Shown here piece after piece: positions 22,457 through 34,795 of a stretch of DNA of 64,000 nt; position 1 is the first letter of the stretch, and each line of letters opens with the position of its first letter. The notes beneath the pieces were generated by a model. It saw only the letters and a program-made list of their open reading frames with translations, was not told where the DNA came from and did no database searches. The stretch lies in contig JASDDO010000004.1 in NCBI GenBank assembly GCA_030015575.1, forward strand, positions 319,494,654 through 319,558,653, read 5' to 3'. Origin of the DNA: Agapanthus africanus (Eukaryota; Streptophyta; Magnoliopsida; Asparagales; Amaryllidaceae). The position numbers and the translations under genes are program-made.

Positions 22457-24506
22457 TGTTGGCTATAGTGCCATAAAGTCAATTATTGGATCACAGGCAC
22501 GTGATTGCAATGATTGAAGGATGTCCTACACCGGTAGAACAGTCTTACTCGAGATGATAGTATGCTATCTGGTTTGACTTTATCATCGTGTACATACTTC
22601 AGGTGGTATTACAGATCACTATTACATGTTGATAGAGCCCATAAGATTCTTGCTTGACTACCAGCAGTATGATAGCGATAATATATGTGAGAGTTGGGTG
22701 GTCTATAAGCACATCCATAAAGTGTCCTTAGTCATGGGAGTTTCGAGACTGGGCATCGATACTCCAAGAGTAGACTAGTGTATACGGATCGAGACTCTGA
22801 CAAGGGGCAGTGGACGGTCTCACAAGCCATTGGTGTTAGTTGGTTCACCTAAGATGTATACATGTGCTCATTGGGTTATGAGTACACTGGACGGACTCGT
22901 CAGGAACTTGCTAGTTGGTATTATACCTATTGTCTGATAGCAGTTCCCTGGTGACATGTGTACAGGTTAGTCTATTGACCTGAGATCATCATTTGTCTTA
23001 TGTGAGTTCCCACTGTGCTTTGGTTACTACCCTACCACGGCTCAAAGGAGTCATGCAAACAGGTTTAGTTGGGTACAGTCCCGAGCCACATGGAGGCAGT
23101 GAGCGGATCGTCAGCGGATTCGTTTCTTCCGGTGTTGGGGGTTGATGTCGCGTTGTGCACGGATGGCCATAACCAGAAATCATCGGCCGTGGTAGACGAG
23201 AATTACCGATCTAGGATCGGTAGTTTCTCAGGTGGCGATAGGTTTCATGCTGACCTTAAATTTCTCGTTATTAGGGGTCTGACTTTATCCACACCCTAGA
23301 CTCGATATGCGATACTCATAGACGAACAGACCGAACTGTATGGATATTGTCACTGTCATGCTCAATAGAGTTTCAGGATGATTTTGCTCGTTGGCCTCCC
23401 TTTCGCTCAATACCTGGTTAGCCGCTACGTACAGCTAGTGCTACTGACGTACTTTTGGTTAAACCCACTGCCGACGTATTGACGAGTCTTTAGACTCCCA
23501 CACTGAGGGTTTCCCTGATTCGGGCGAAACGTTGTAGAGGACATATGGTTTTATAGCAGGTTCGATCATATTCGCGCACTTGTGCACGGATTATGATCGG
23601 ACGGATAATACTAGTGAGCTTTGGTTTAAGCCGGAACTTAGTATTATATTGTTGGATTATTTTCGTCTCCTTGTATTCGTATTCAGTCGGAATACGGATG
23701 CGGGTATGTATATACGGATGAGGGGTATTCTTGTAATTCGTTACGAGTTTACTTTAGAAGATTGCTATTTCTTTTATTGATAAACATTTTGGGTTTTAAA
23801 TGTTTATTATTTGTGGAAAGTGTGACTCATTGTTGTGGGTCATAGTTCTCGCATGTTCACTTGGTGATTCATGGAGACACATAGGTGTGACCCATGGTGG
23901 GTCATGGGTGACATGCTAGGGTTTTGATTGTGGTGTGGGATATTTTGTGAGCCTTGTAGATATTTTCTTTAATTGTTTTCTTTGTTAAAAACACTCACAA
24001 TTAATATCTCACAACACTCACAAAATTAAGAAGACACATTTTCTTGAGTTGCTTTCCTTTTCTTGAGATCACATTTTCACCCCATTGCTTCTTCTTCAAC
24101 CTCCACCCAATCCCTCTCATGAGTTGAGAATACTTGGGTGTTTTGAGACAAAGTATTCATACACAATCTTTACTTCATCTTGGCTATCTAGGTTAGCAAA
24201 CTAGATACCCGAGTTGCTTCGGTTTTGAAGCGGGAGCCTGTATTACTAATCCTCGACATGTATCGTCTTCGACGAGGGGGAACGGAGGCCGAACTTCATC
24301 GAGGCAACCGTGAGGAGCTTAGGACAGAGGTTGAAGACCGAAAGACACGGATCGATCGGTATAACCTTTCCAAACTCTTTTCATATAACTAGTATATGGT
24401 TAATGGTACGATCCGTCGATTAGTGTTCTGTTAGCGCCGGTTTTATAAAGTTTTTGTTCCGCGTTTGGCCACGGATTGATAGCCGAAGCACTGCCGTAAC
24501 CCTACA
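22457..24506 (+). repeat. A2 5' LTR (2050 bp)
   Basis: It starts TGTTGGCTATAGTGCC and ends CGTAACCCTACA before the primer site. It is collinear with the A1 LTRs but clearly more divergent from them than those are from each other, particularly across 23130-23280 and 23820-24060. Confidence 0.9.
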
Positions 24507-24519
24507 TGGTATCATAGAC
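24507..24519 (+). other. A2 primer binding site
   Basis: TGGTATCATAGAC directly follows the LTR, a slightly decayed form of the initiator Met tRNA complement. Confidence 0.82.
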
Positions 24520-26910
24520 AACCCATTAACCATACACTAGTTGGTTTAGATGATGTTAAAGTATCGAAACCGAAACAACTCCGAAACAATACCCGATATA
24601 TTCTATTTTCTGTCATTTTTTCAGTGTCTTCTACAAATATTTTACCAACTGCAGAAGACTACTTAGATGACCACTAGACAGCACCCCAAATATGAGCCAC
24701 TTCCACACGATTTGACCCAAGCACAATGCTTGAAAATCCGAGCCGGCCCGCCAGAATAGGGACTTGGGACTTCGTATTTTGGGTGTGGTCTGGTCTCTGG
24801 AATATTGGTTCAGTGGTATTGCTAGTTTAGCCCAGTTTTGATATGGTTTTATCTAGTTGTTTGGGGGCTATTAGGGGTTATTTCGAACTCTATATTTCTA
24901 ACACTGTTGAAAGTTTAGAGTACATGCATTTCTATCTGCGACCGTGAATGTCATTAGAGCGGTATAACTTGTCTAATCGCTATAGTTCTTTTAGACGGGT
25001 TTCGAACGTGACATTCATGTTGATGTTATGTGTTGTGCTGTGTTTGTTGCTGATTCGTCGTGGTGGATAACTTGGATGCAATGATAGTACAATTTAGTTT
25101 TATTTGTACATTTGATATTGCGGGGCGAGCGTCTGACATGTAGACTTTCGTCACTGCCTATTTTTATATTATTTGTTTTGGACACAACCGGGTTGAGGTC
25201 GATGTCACCGTTGTACATATTTTCTTTTCTGTACTAGGATTATCCCGTGATGGAGTGCACGGATAGCCGGGTTCTAGAGGACAACGGGTCCGCATCTCAT
25301 GGCGTTGAGAAGGAGGGGGCCTCATTCTAGAATTGGCGGGCTATTCGCCGCACTCGTAAGGGTACAGGTTGACCCAAGGAGGGATGCTCAGGTTACCGGA
25401 TTTCGTGAAGTGCTGGATGGCCCATTCACTTTGATGAAGGGGCTACCTCACTTCTGGTTTTGGCAGGTAACTTGCCGCACTCGTAGGGGTCTAAGTTTTC
25501 ATTGCACAGGCTATCCACACGGCCAGGGGAACGTCGGGTTTCACTTGCAGCTCAAAGGAAACCCAGGGCTCCCAGATTATCTGTATTGTACTGTGATGTT
25601 GCATTTATCATGCCTGGAGCGATTATTATATATTGCTATATATATACTAGTAGATGTTATATATGTTTTATAGCCGCGCGAGTCCAGCCCCCGCTCTGTC
25701 GTTAGTTAAGTAACCTAACGGGTGATGATGGGGCCCAGTGGCGAATGCGGATGGCATTTACGTACATCATTTTTTCGTTCTTTTCTGGTGTGATTAATTG
25801 ATAGGACTGCGTTGATTCAGATCAATGCATAGAAAACAGACCTATTCGATGTTGTTGGAACAATTTTTAAAAAGCTGTTATTACAAGGGCGTTTTCTTTT
25901 GTTTTGCACAGCGGTATTCGGTTATGAATATCCAGCATCTCATTCGACGAGGCAAGAGCCGAGATCCCCTCACCGGGAATGACCTCTTGGGCAGAAGTTT
26001 GCGTCAGGGTAATAACTTCACTATAGTCGATTATTTTTTTTTCTTTGCATCGTGGTATTCGATTGGAATATCCTGCACCTCATGCCACGAGGAAAGAGCC
26101 AAGATTCCTTCACTGGGAGTGACCTCTTTATCAAAGATTTTCGCCACTATATATTTGTAAAAATCTATCTGGTTCCTTCAACGATATCAAGTTCATTAAG
26201 TTAAAGGTTTTTCGCCAAAAACCATTCGTAGCCCTCCTTCATTTTAGACGGGTAGCACTTAGTATTCATGCAATGTTTGTTGGCCTTCTTCATGGCATAG
26301 TGTATGGTAGTTATTTGTTACTTTTCTGTTGTATAGATAGATGCGCTTGTTTGGGATAGTCATACTACTATTTTGGCCTTCGTCAAGGGTATGTACGGTT
26401 GGGTTCAAATTAACCTGTACAATGACGGGTAGAACTTGACATGTGACTTATGATATGTTGGCCTTCGTCAAGGTCATACGAGCATGGGGTAAAAATCACA
26501 TCGGGAGTTTCAAACATACAAAAAACTTGTCAGGCATGTGCATGCCTTCTGGAGTGTGATAACTTGAGTAGATTCCATCAGGTTATCATGCGATGATAGT
26601 TGGATCCTGATTCCCACTGATGAGTTGGTTTAATCCTTGGGTGATTTTAGATGATCCCGACTAATTCTTCTTTCAGGATTGGAAGAGAATTTAAGGATAC
26701 AGTGGGAGACATCCTGATTAGATAAAGTGATTGACCATTCTGATCTAGATTAGAGTGCACGCTGAGTGTTTCTTTTCTCTCTCCCTTTGGAAGCGACCAT
26801 AGCCCGACCCTAGACTATAACTCAATAACCAAGTTAACCGAACCTTCTTAAAACACACTGGCTTTTGGATTGTCAGAGTTGCATACTTCGTTTCTACTCT
26901 TACTTTTAAC
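24520..26910 (+). other. A2 leader, no gene
   Basis: This is collinear with A1 4043-6429, including the doubled module at about 25270-25500 and the GGCCTTCGTCAAGG blocks near 26380 and 26460. A small hairpin (CAAGCA / TGCTTG, about 24719-24733) lies about 215-225 nt past the LTR end. The open frames here, such as 25299-25673, are not kept in A1 and I treat them as chance. Confidence 0.75.
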
Positions 26911-26914
26911 CTTT

Positions 26915-27660
26915 TCTTTTCTCCGGAACATTCCGTATCACTACGAAGATCCACATTTATTGGATATGATCATCGTATAATTACACACGAACTAGAAGAA
27001 ACTTGTTTCATATTCGAGAATGGTTTCCGGTTCTTGAGAAATTGAATAGGACTATTCAGTTGTCTTTTCCTTTTACCTTCTCTCAGGTTGTGAGGGCTCC
27101 TAGGATTAGGAGAGGGCACACCTATTGCGCTTATTGGATAGCCTTCTTCCAAACCATAGGCAGGTACCGAAAGGTAGGGAAGGAAGAAAACCAATTAGCC
27201 TAATTATGGTGTACAGAAGGTAATAAGTAAAGACAAATAAAGGGATTAGAAAGAGGGCAAAGTAATTTGAGACTGCTATTATTCACGACGAAACCACGTA
27301 TTTCATCGCCACTCCTACTTCACCTTTGAATTTCTCCAGAACACCCTGTATCACTACGAAGATCCATATTTTGGATAATCCATCGTATAGTTATATACGA
27401 ACTCGAAGGAACTTGTTCCAGTTCGAGGATGGATTCTGGTTCAAGAGAAATAGAATAAGGTTTATTCAGTTGTCTTTTATCTTTACCTTCTCTCAAGTTG
27501 CGAGTACTCCTATGATTAGGAGAGCACACCTATTACGCTTATTGGATAGTCTTCTTCCAAACCATAGGCTGGTGCCGAACGGTAGGGAAGGAAAAAAACC
27601 ATTTAGCCTAAGGGTGGTGTACAGAAGATAATGAGTAAAGACAAATAAAGGGATTTGGAG
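26915..27660 (+). repeat. A2 copy of the 410-bp tandem duplication
   Basis: Units start at about 26923 and 27336 (period about 413). Both carry the TATCACTACGAAGATCCA, GATTAGGAGAG.CACACCTATT and GTAAAGACAAATAAAGGGATT blocks seen in both A1 units. Confidence 0.8.
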
Positions 27661-28544
27661 AGATGGCAATGAAATATACGGTCATAGTCATGAATCTGGA
27701 TAATGGAAGAAGCATTACTAGGAATACCCGGCTACCCCTTCGAAATATTTTCATGTTTCAGTTTCATCAGTTTCACTATGCGTTGTTAATTGAAACTGAT
27801 TTCCCAATTAGAACCTTACACCAGAGTATGTATTTACCAGGTTTGATTCTCACATCTGTATGGTTTTACAGATGATGAGTCGAAGTAAGTTATTGGGAAT
27901 TAAGTGATTATATCCTCATTGTATCGGAATTCGTTGTAATTGGTGATATTTGAGGAAATCCCCTGAGGTTTTGCCTGAAGGCAAATGTTTGGTTTTGAAT
28001 ATCCGTTCTTATGCACCAATTTCAAACTGATATATATGTACGTTTATTTTATAAAGTGAGATATAGCTTTTTGAAATTATGTACATAACATTTACCTATA
28101 TTAGTAGATGATTGGGTAAGGAGCATTAAACAGCGGTGTAATTCTTCTTGACTATAGTACAGTTTTCAACCTACGACGCACAGAATTTAAGTTATTCAAC
28201 TCAGGGGACTTATACAAAGTACTGTATGTTGTCCAGTGTCCATTAGGACAAAAGGGTTGGTCCTCGTACTATATTCTGTTTACTTGCGACTTCTCCAGTA
28301 ATAGACAAGTGTTTCGTAGAAATTCAAAGTCCAAGTTTTGAGAAGTTATAGGTATAAGAATAAAGTAAAGAACCACGTGATGCAAGTATCAGGATTCTTC
28401 AAGGTGATCGAAGATGTAGATACTTGTGTTTGGTTTTCAGTTGATAGTAATGGTTTTAAAAACTTGCTTCTCTTTCAGATTACTCATATTTGGATGCACT
28501 CCTGGTTGAGTAATGATGATCAGCCTTTCTCCATTTAGTTGGCA
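27661..28544 (+). other. A2 interior without recognisable gene
   Basis: Collinear with A1 7200-8070. No conserved reading frame and no copia motif that I recognise. Confidence 0.5.
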
Positions 28545-29288
28545 TGCACTGGAGACAAATGCAAGATTTGAATCTGGTTCCAATTAAATCGGTGCCTCTG
28601 TTTCTATATTCTATATGGAATGGTTCATATCTTATCGATGTTAAGGTATATGGAGTTGTCCGGCTTATGCTTAAAAATCAGACTCTGGATAACTCAATGC
28701 ACGTTTCTGTAATGGCAGTTTGTGGGTTATCCCGGGCTATGACGAGGGTTAACTTTCTACCATCTGGAAGATCAATAGCGATATTGTTCTTGACTCGCCA
28801 CAGTTTTAGTAAAATGGATTTTTTCAGAAAATGGTAGTAGGAGTATGGTAGAACTGGAAGTGATTCCAGAACCACAAACGATTACTGAAAATTTAATAGA
28901 ACCTAAAGATTCAATCGGGTTTGACATTCCATTAGCCACTCCGCAGTTATGGTGGGTAACCTCAGGTGCCCGAGAGGTACTTCGGTATCATCAAAGACGG
29001 TGACAGGAAGGTTCTTGTTTATCCAGACTTGTCATTACTGTTGTTCTATACTATGAGACCCGGCATGAGGATGAGTATAGCGTCGTTCTGAACTAGATTT
29101 AGAAGTGCACGTGTATATGACTCTGCCAGAGGTTGTTGTGGTCAGTGGGAGCAGCGGAAGCATAGTGGACAACTAGCTTGTGTCTATTTATAGACTAAAA
29201 TAGATATAGCGGAGATAGATCATCTATTTTTTGATGTCACAGTCATAGGCTTTAACTTCATCAGAATAGGAGATGGATCTGTTAAGAA
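28545..29288 (+). pseudogene. A2 collapsed copia pol remnant
   Basis: The integrase-tail block is clearer here than in A1: LVPIKSVP and KVYGVVRLMLKN (about 28575-28685) parallel J's QVPTKSVP and KTWGCPAFVKKQ. The E.EVIPEPQ.ITENLI linker (about 28852-28905) and the GSSG-type RT block (about 29145-29200) follow. It is broken many times and matches A1's collapsed form. Confidence 0.7.
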
Positions 29289-30823
29289 TGTTGGATATAT
29301 GTATGCCCTAGAAGCTATTATATGTATAGTGGATCCTTAGACATGTATATATATATAGATTACTTTCTTGCTCGACATGACAGTATGCTATCTAGTTTAC
29401 TTTATCTGACATGTTGATTTGATCATGTTTTTATTCATTTGCACATGTTGATAAAGCCCTCAGGATATGTGCTTGACTACTCTGACTATGATGCGGATCA
29501 TACTAGTGGGGCACGTGTAGTTTATAAGCATATCCTTGAACTGTCCCTAGTCATGAGTGTATCGAGACGGGGCTTCGATATTCCAGAGTAGACTAGCGTT
29601 TACCATTCTTGTCCCATGTGATGGGCGATGGATGATCCCATATCCATCTGGTGTGCTGACATAAAAGATTGTATGCGGGTGCTCAGAGGAGACTGGGTAC
29701 ACTGAACGGACTCACAGAGAACTCCTATGTGGTATTATATCTATCGTCGGATAGTAGTTCTCGGGTGACGCTGGTACAGGTAAGTCCGTAGACCCGAGAT
29801 CGTCATAGAGTCTTGTATGTCCCCCCACTATACTTTGATCTCCACCCTACCACGGCTCTACTGAGTCGTGCAAACAGGTGGTCTTTGGGTAGAGTCCAGA
29901 GGCACATAGAGGCGATGAGAGATAGGAGGGGTTTCTTCTCTCCCGGTATTGGGAGTTGATGTTGTGCAATGCTCGATTGGCTATAACAGGAAATCCCAGG
30001 CCAGGGCTGCTGAGATTTACTAATAAGTGTTATCAGTAGTTTCGATCTGTTATGATCCATACACCAGCATGACTTATTGAGTTATTGGGATCGACGATAC
30101 TATCCCTAAACTCAATATGCAACATATCTGAAGAAGAGACCGGACTGTACGGTTAGTGTTGCCAGATGGTTCGACGGGAATTTTGACAGCTTTGCTGGTT
30201 TTCTTCTGATCGTTCAATACCCGGGTGGCTGTTACGTTTAGCTGATCGCTTGCGGCTTGTGGGTGTTTGATATGATCATCACCCACTTCTGGCGTATTGG
30301 TGAGTCTTAGAGTCCTACACAGAAGTTCCCTAGCCCAGACGAAAAGATGTGGTGTGTATATGAGATATGCGTGTGGACCCGATTGAATACGACTATATGA
30401 TACCGTATGTTAATCGGGCATTTTTCTATTTGTCAGGTAGTATGTGATATGACCGGATTGTTAAATCAATTGTTGATTTAACATTTTGACTTTTAGTTTT
30501 ATTCTTTATTCAAACCCTTTTTTATTAAAGAGGAAGAATGCATGCATGTATGCACATGTTGATGTGCATGGACACATACATACAAAGTATCATGGTTGAT
30601 GATACACCTTTGAAGGCTATATAAGACTCACATGGAACTTAACTTTATATATTTTCATTTTGCATTTAAGTTAAAAGAAAAAGAAAAGGATTATTCATCC
30701 ATGGTTATCTTCTACACCCTTCTTGAAGTTGACCACACTTCACCCACTTTTTAACCATGGATTAATATTCCTTCTGCCTTTTCACTGGACTTCCACGAGC
30801 CCACTAGCAAGAGACGTTCGCGC

Positions 30824-31113
30824 TTTCCGACTCGGAAACCGCTCCCTGTTCGGGCTCACTGGCCGGACAGGGTGTCAGGTTTCACAGAAGTCAGGCTTTC
30901 ACGGTGGAGCAACGGATGCTCCACTCGTTCGACTGAAGCGCCGTTCGCGGTTTTCCACTTTATGGAAAACCACTCTCTTGTCTAGTTCGAGTCCTCAAGA
31001 CTCGATACCGTCTCGGGAGGTGAAGCAGAGGGGCATAGCCCCCCGTCGCGCGCATGTGCGATTTAAAGTACACACGCGTACGCGCTCATGCGTATACGCG
31101 CGGGCGCGTATAC
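30824..31113 (+). other. Run of six to seven hairpins in the C LTR
   Basis: Stems seen in order: TTTCC/GGAAA (30824-30838); CCCTGTTCGG/CCGGACAGGG with one wobble pair (30844-30872); GTGGAGCA/TGCTCCAC (30904-30924); GGTTTTCCA/TGGAAAACC (30949-30971); TCGAGTC/GACTCGA (30987-31005); GGGGC/GCCCC (31030-31042); GTATACGCGC/GCGCGTATAC (31092-31113). Four of them have a 5-nt loop. Confidence 0.85.
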
Positions 31114-31564
31114 ACTAAATAATCGGGCTACAAGGACACCCCCTCCCTTTTTGGACAACAGGCCCCACAGGCTTTGTTGTCTTTACAAAAGAGTTTGCAG
31201 TATTTCCTTATAATTTGTAAAAGTGTTTCGAGAATTTCTTTTTGCCACTCCTCTTTGTTTATTGACCACTTGAAATTGAACACTTTAACTACTTGACACT
31301 GAAGACTTTAGTAGATCTTGAAAGTCATATCAAGGACACAATTGTTGACCGAGCCCGAGCCTTTTTGTTTTCATAGGTGTTTTATGAGTGTGTAAGGCTT
31401 GGCTCAAGTGCAATAATATCTAGATATTTTAGCAATCATGGTTTGATGAGAGAATGAAAATATATATACTATATTTTCTATTTTATTCATCAAGCTTTAT
31501 CATTTCTTTTTGACAAAAGCTTTTGCCTTCATCTTCTTCTTCCTCCTTGCTCTCTTGATTTTTA

Positions 31565-31567
<3 letters not shown>

Positions 31568-31600
<33 letters not shown>
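31568..31600 (+). repeat. (GA)n microsatellite
   Basis: About sixteen GA units in the C LTR, near its 3' end. Confidence 0.97.
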
Positions 31601-31603
<3 letters not shown>

Positions 31604-31997
31604 AAAGAAAAGATTTTGATAAAAGAAAACACACCACCTCATCATTCTACTCTAATTTAGCCAATTAGTTTAGAGTGTTTAGCTTCATCATCTTGTTTGA
31701 TCATTTGAAGCTAGGAGCTTGGACTAAGTGGAATTTGGGTCGATCATCGTGGACAAAGGAGCTCACTTGCAAGCTTTTCCAACTCTCAACGATCCTAGGA
31801 GTCACTACAAAGAGGACTACAAAGGTTGTATTCCTTTCACTTAGTGATATAATAGTTTTAGTATGAGATATATGTGTTGTTACCCTAGTATTCTAGTTAA
31901 AGATCAATTCTTAGTTTGCTTAGCACCTCTTTAAAATTTTAAAGTTGCATGTGTGATGCTTCCATACACATAAGTAGATGCTAGGTAACCCTAACAA

Positions 31998-32010
31998 TGG
32001 TATCAGAGCC
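31998..32010 (+). other. C primer binding site
   Basis: TGGTATCAGAGCC lies one base after the LTR end. Confidence 0.9.
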
Positions 32011-32831
32011 AAGCTAGAATTCTGGATTTAGTGTTATAACAAATACGAAAACGAAACCGACTACGAAAATACGATATTACGGAACCCTTGATATGCTCTC
32101 TGGAAATTTTTTAAAAAGTCGTCTAAAAAGTTTTTTAACAACTGCAGAGTCATATGTGGGCTTTTATAAGAACACTGGGAAATACGGAGGGGAATGCTCG
32201 GATTTTGGCCGAGCACCCTCCCCCCCCAAAACCGAGCAGGCCGGCCCCCTTCCCTCAGAACCCCCCCTCCCGTATTGCTGCAGTGCTCTTTTGGGTTCGT
32301 TTTGGGGTTTCTAGTATTGTTTGCCTAGCCCAATTTTCATGTGATGATTGTTTAGACTTGAGGCTAATTCGTAGTGATTCGTAATCGTATTATTTGGCAC
32401 TAAATTGGTGACCTTGACTATTTTTAACAGTTCGAACGGACATCGAACACCACACTTTCTACCCCGCTGAAATTTCAAAGTGTTGTGTTTTTCCTAAGTT
32501 ACCTTTGTATTCAATAGTCGCGCAATTGTTCCTATGGGCCCTCTAGAAGAACATAATAACCTTAACTCGATTCTATGCCCATGGAACCGCGATCGAACCT
32601 TCGGGTTTGCCGTAGTTCCATGGTTTCATAGGTGAGGCGTTGGTTAACCCCTTCTACGGCTGGACCATAGTCACTGTGGCGCGATTTTGGGTATTTGTAA
32701 CTTTGCTCAAGTGTTGAGCTCTTGGGGTAAAATGTGGGTGTATGTTGATTCGATCGAAACGTTAAACATCGTCTTGGATTCTATGATTGCAATTGTTGTT
32801 TTTCACTTTCTTTTCTGCGACCGTAAGCGTA
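32011..32831 (+). other. C leader, no gene
   Basis: It carries an AACAACTGCAGA block (32136) like the AACTGCAGAAGACT block in the A leaders, then a hairpin TGCTCGG/CCGAGCA (about 32192-32212) whose stem extends with a bulge through GGAGGGG and CCCTCC. The hairpin is about 195-215 nt past the LTR end. A C-rich run follows at 32217-32270. No coding sequence is seen. Confidence 0.7.
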
Positions 32832-32832
32832 G
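32831..32832. other. Join between C leader and J
   Basis: Left of this point is C's plus-strand leader and right of it is the J LTR. None of the insertions still open to the left (C, A2, G) is closed further right, and the DNA to the right of J belongs to another element, D. The join is therefore a large deletion, a rearrangement or an assembly join. Confidence 0.7.
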
Positions 32833-34780
32833 AAACCGGTCCTTCGGGTCTTCATTCCGCTGTCCCGCTCGTCCATCCAAGCTCCAAGTGTCGATCCGGA
32901 CCTTGGGCACCTCCGCAGCCTTCTTGAGTCGAAGACGATCCACCCGAGAGATGTACACTAAGCTCCGCCTCATGCCGAGGCAACTAGGGCAAAGTGATTG
33001 CTAATCAAGAAGCCCTAGAATGTATAGAGGAGATGTATGGATGTATTTGTCTTTGTGGGATCTTTTTCTCTCAACACATGAGATCAAAAGATGAGATCAA
33101 GAAGAGGAAGAAGAAGGAGAAAAGTTAGCAACCATGGAGCTTCTCATTTCAAGAGAGAGAATGAGAATGAACAAATGAAAGGCTTAACCAAGAGAGAACC
33201 CAACCATGGTTGCAATAATACTCATTTTCAACATTACTAATCCTATCATCAAAAAGTTGATGGCTACAAATGACATGACCATTATCATAACAAAAAGAAA
33301 AAGAAAACCAAAGAATACTTTAGATCTTTCAAGAAGATCCTAGTCAACTTTGGTCAAATGGTCAACAAAGTCAAGATGGTGAAATGGTCAATGTAATTAG
33401 CCATAACATAATTATCAATGAAAGAATTAGTAAATAATGTCCCTGGCTCATAATGGTTTTGACCGAACCAACTGTCAAAACCCTAATGAGGTACCTCCTT
33501 CTTCTCCACTCCGCAAATCTGTGCATACACACCCGCATCCGCATTCCATAGAATACGAATGCACAGAAGACAAAACAAATCCATCTGTGCAATACTAGGA
33601 TCTGGCTTAAACCAAAGCCGACTAGTATTGCCTGCCCGAACAGCATACGCACACAAGTCTACGCATGTGATCGCAGCCCTGCCGTAAAACCGTACGGCCT
33701 CTACACGTTACGCTCAGTGCAGGGAAACTCTCTGTGTGGGACTCTAAAGACTCGACACTACGCTGGCAGTGGGTTTAACCACAGACTGCAAGCGGCACTA
33801 GCTGTACGTAACGGTCCCCAGGTAGATGTCGATAAGAAGGCCGATGAGGTAAACCCATCCGAACTCCTACTGAGCCTGTATGTGAAAATCTCTGTACAGT
33901 CTGGTCTGTTCGTCTGATACATCGCATGGCGGGCCTAGGGGGCGGTAAACGTCAGTCCCCTAATAGCGGTACAAGTCGTGTCGGAGTGAAGCCCAGAACA
34001 GCCTGAGATAACACTGGAAACCTACCAGTATATCTCGCTTGCCCTGGCCAGGGACTACTTGTGTAATGGCTCTCCTAGACACAGCGCGATGTCAACCCCC
34101 AATACCGGGAGAGACGAATCCTGTCTAACCGTCACTGCCTCCAAGTGCTTCGGGACTGCGCCCAACTACTACCTGTTTGCACGACTCCTTTGAGCTGTGG
34201 TAGGGTAGTAATCTAAGTACAGTGGGAACACACTCGAGGCGAAGTGACAGTGTCAAGTCGGCGGACTAATCTGTACTCATGTCACCTGAGAACTGATAAC
34301 TGACGATAGGTATAATACCAACCAACAGTTCCCGATGAGTCCTGTCCAGTGTACTCGTAACCTAACGAGCACCCGCATACTATCTCATGTACGACGTACT
34401 GACGGCTGTGGGACAGACCGTCTCCCCCGCTGGGATGAGAAGCGCATACGCTAGTCTACTCCGGAGTATCGATGCCCTGTCTCGATAGTCCAACGACTAG
34501 GGACCTGTATAAGGATGTTCTTATGGATTACCCAGCCCTCACGAGTGTGGGCACCATCACAACGCTGGTAATCAAGCAAAGATCCTAAGGGCTCTACTAA
34601 TATGTATATAAGCGATATGCTAAAAGAAACACATGCACATATTGAAGTAGAGACAAACCAAGTAGTATACTACCATTTCGAGCAAGATTGTCTATACAAC
34701 TATGAATATCCCAAGCTTCCATCAAGTAATATACAAGCTAGTATGATACAGTAATGGCCTCTAGGGCATCTACATTAACA
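32832..34780 (-). repeat. J 3' LTR (1949 bp as present)
   Basis: Read on the minus strand it starts TGTTAATGTAGATGCCCTAG at 34780, next to the polypurine tract. It is collinear with 40774-42723 and has no counterpart of 40605-40773. Confidence 0.93.
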
Positions 34781-34795
34781 ATCTCCCACATGCAC
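34781..34795 (-). other. J polypurine tract
   Basis: GTGCATGTGGGAGAT on the minus strand directly precedes the 3' LTR. Confidence 0.9.

Larger units (their letters stand above)
22457..29288 (+). mobile_element. A2: second plus-strand family A copy, right end not present
   Basis: The 5' LTR is at 22457-24506, the primer site at 24507-24519, and the interior runs to 29288, where C is inserted. The interior matches A1 from 4030 to about 8820 in order: leader, doubled 130-bp module, 410-bp tandem duplication and collapsed pol. No 3' LTR of this copy is seen. It inserted into the 3' LTR of G. Confidence 0.88.
29289..31996 (+). repeat. C 5' LTR (2708 bp)
   Basis: It starts TGTTGGATATATGTATGCCC and ends AACCCTAACA, one base before TGGTATCAGAGCC. 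It is longer than the other copia LTRs by about 0.6 kb, much of it the structured GC-rich insert at 30810-31120. The 131-residue open frame across 30723-31118 lies in that insert and resembles no family I know. Confidence 0.85.
29289..32831 (+). mobile_element. C: copia-type element, 5' LTR and leader only
   Basis: A 2708-bp LTR (29289-31996), a primer site (31998-32010) and about 820 bp of leader. It inserted into A2 after AAGAA (29284-29288). The sequence stops at 32831 against element J, and no coding part or 3' LTR of C is seen. The first 600 bp are related to G's 3' LTR; the latter half of the LTR (30430-31996) is unlike the other families. Confidence 0.82.

Noticed and set aside
25299-25673. 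124-residue open frame in the A2 leader
   Set aside because: It spans the doubled leader module and is not kept in A1 or A3 at the same place.
30723-31118. 131-residue open frame, Arg/Ser-rich
   Set aside because: It lies entirely in the C LTR over the hairpin run; the composition follows the GC-rich inverted repeats and it has no recognisable domain.
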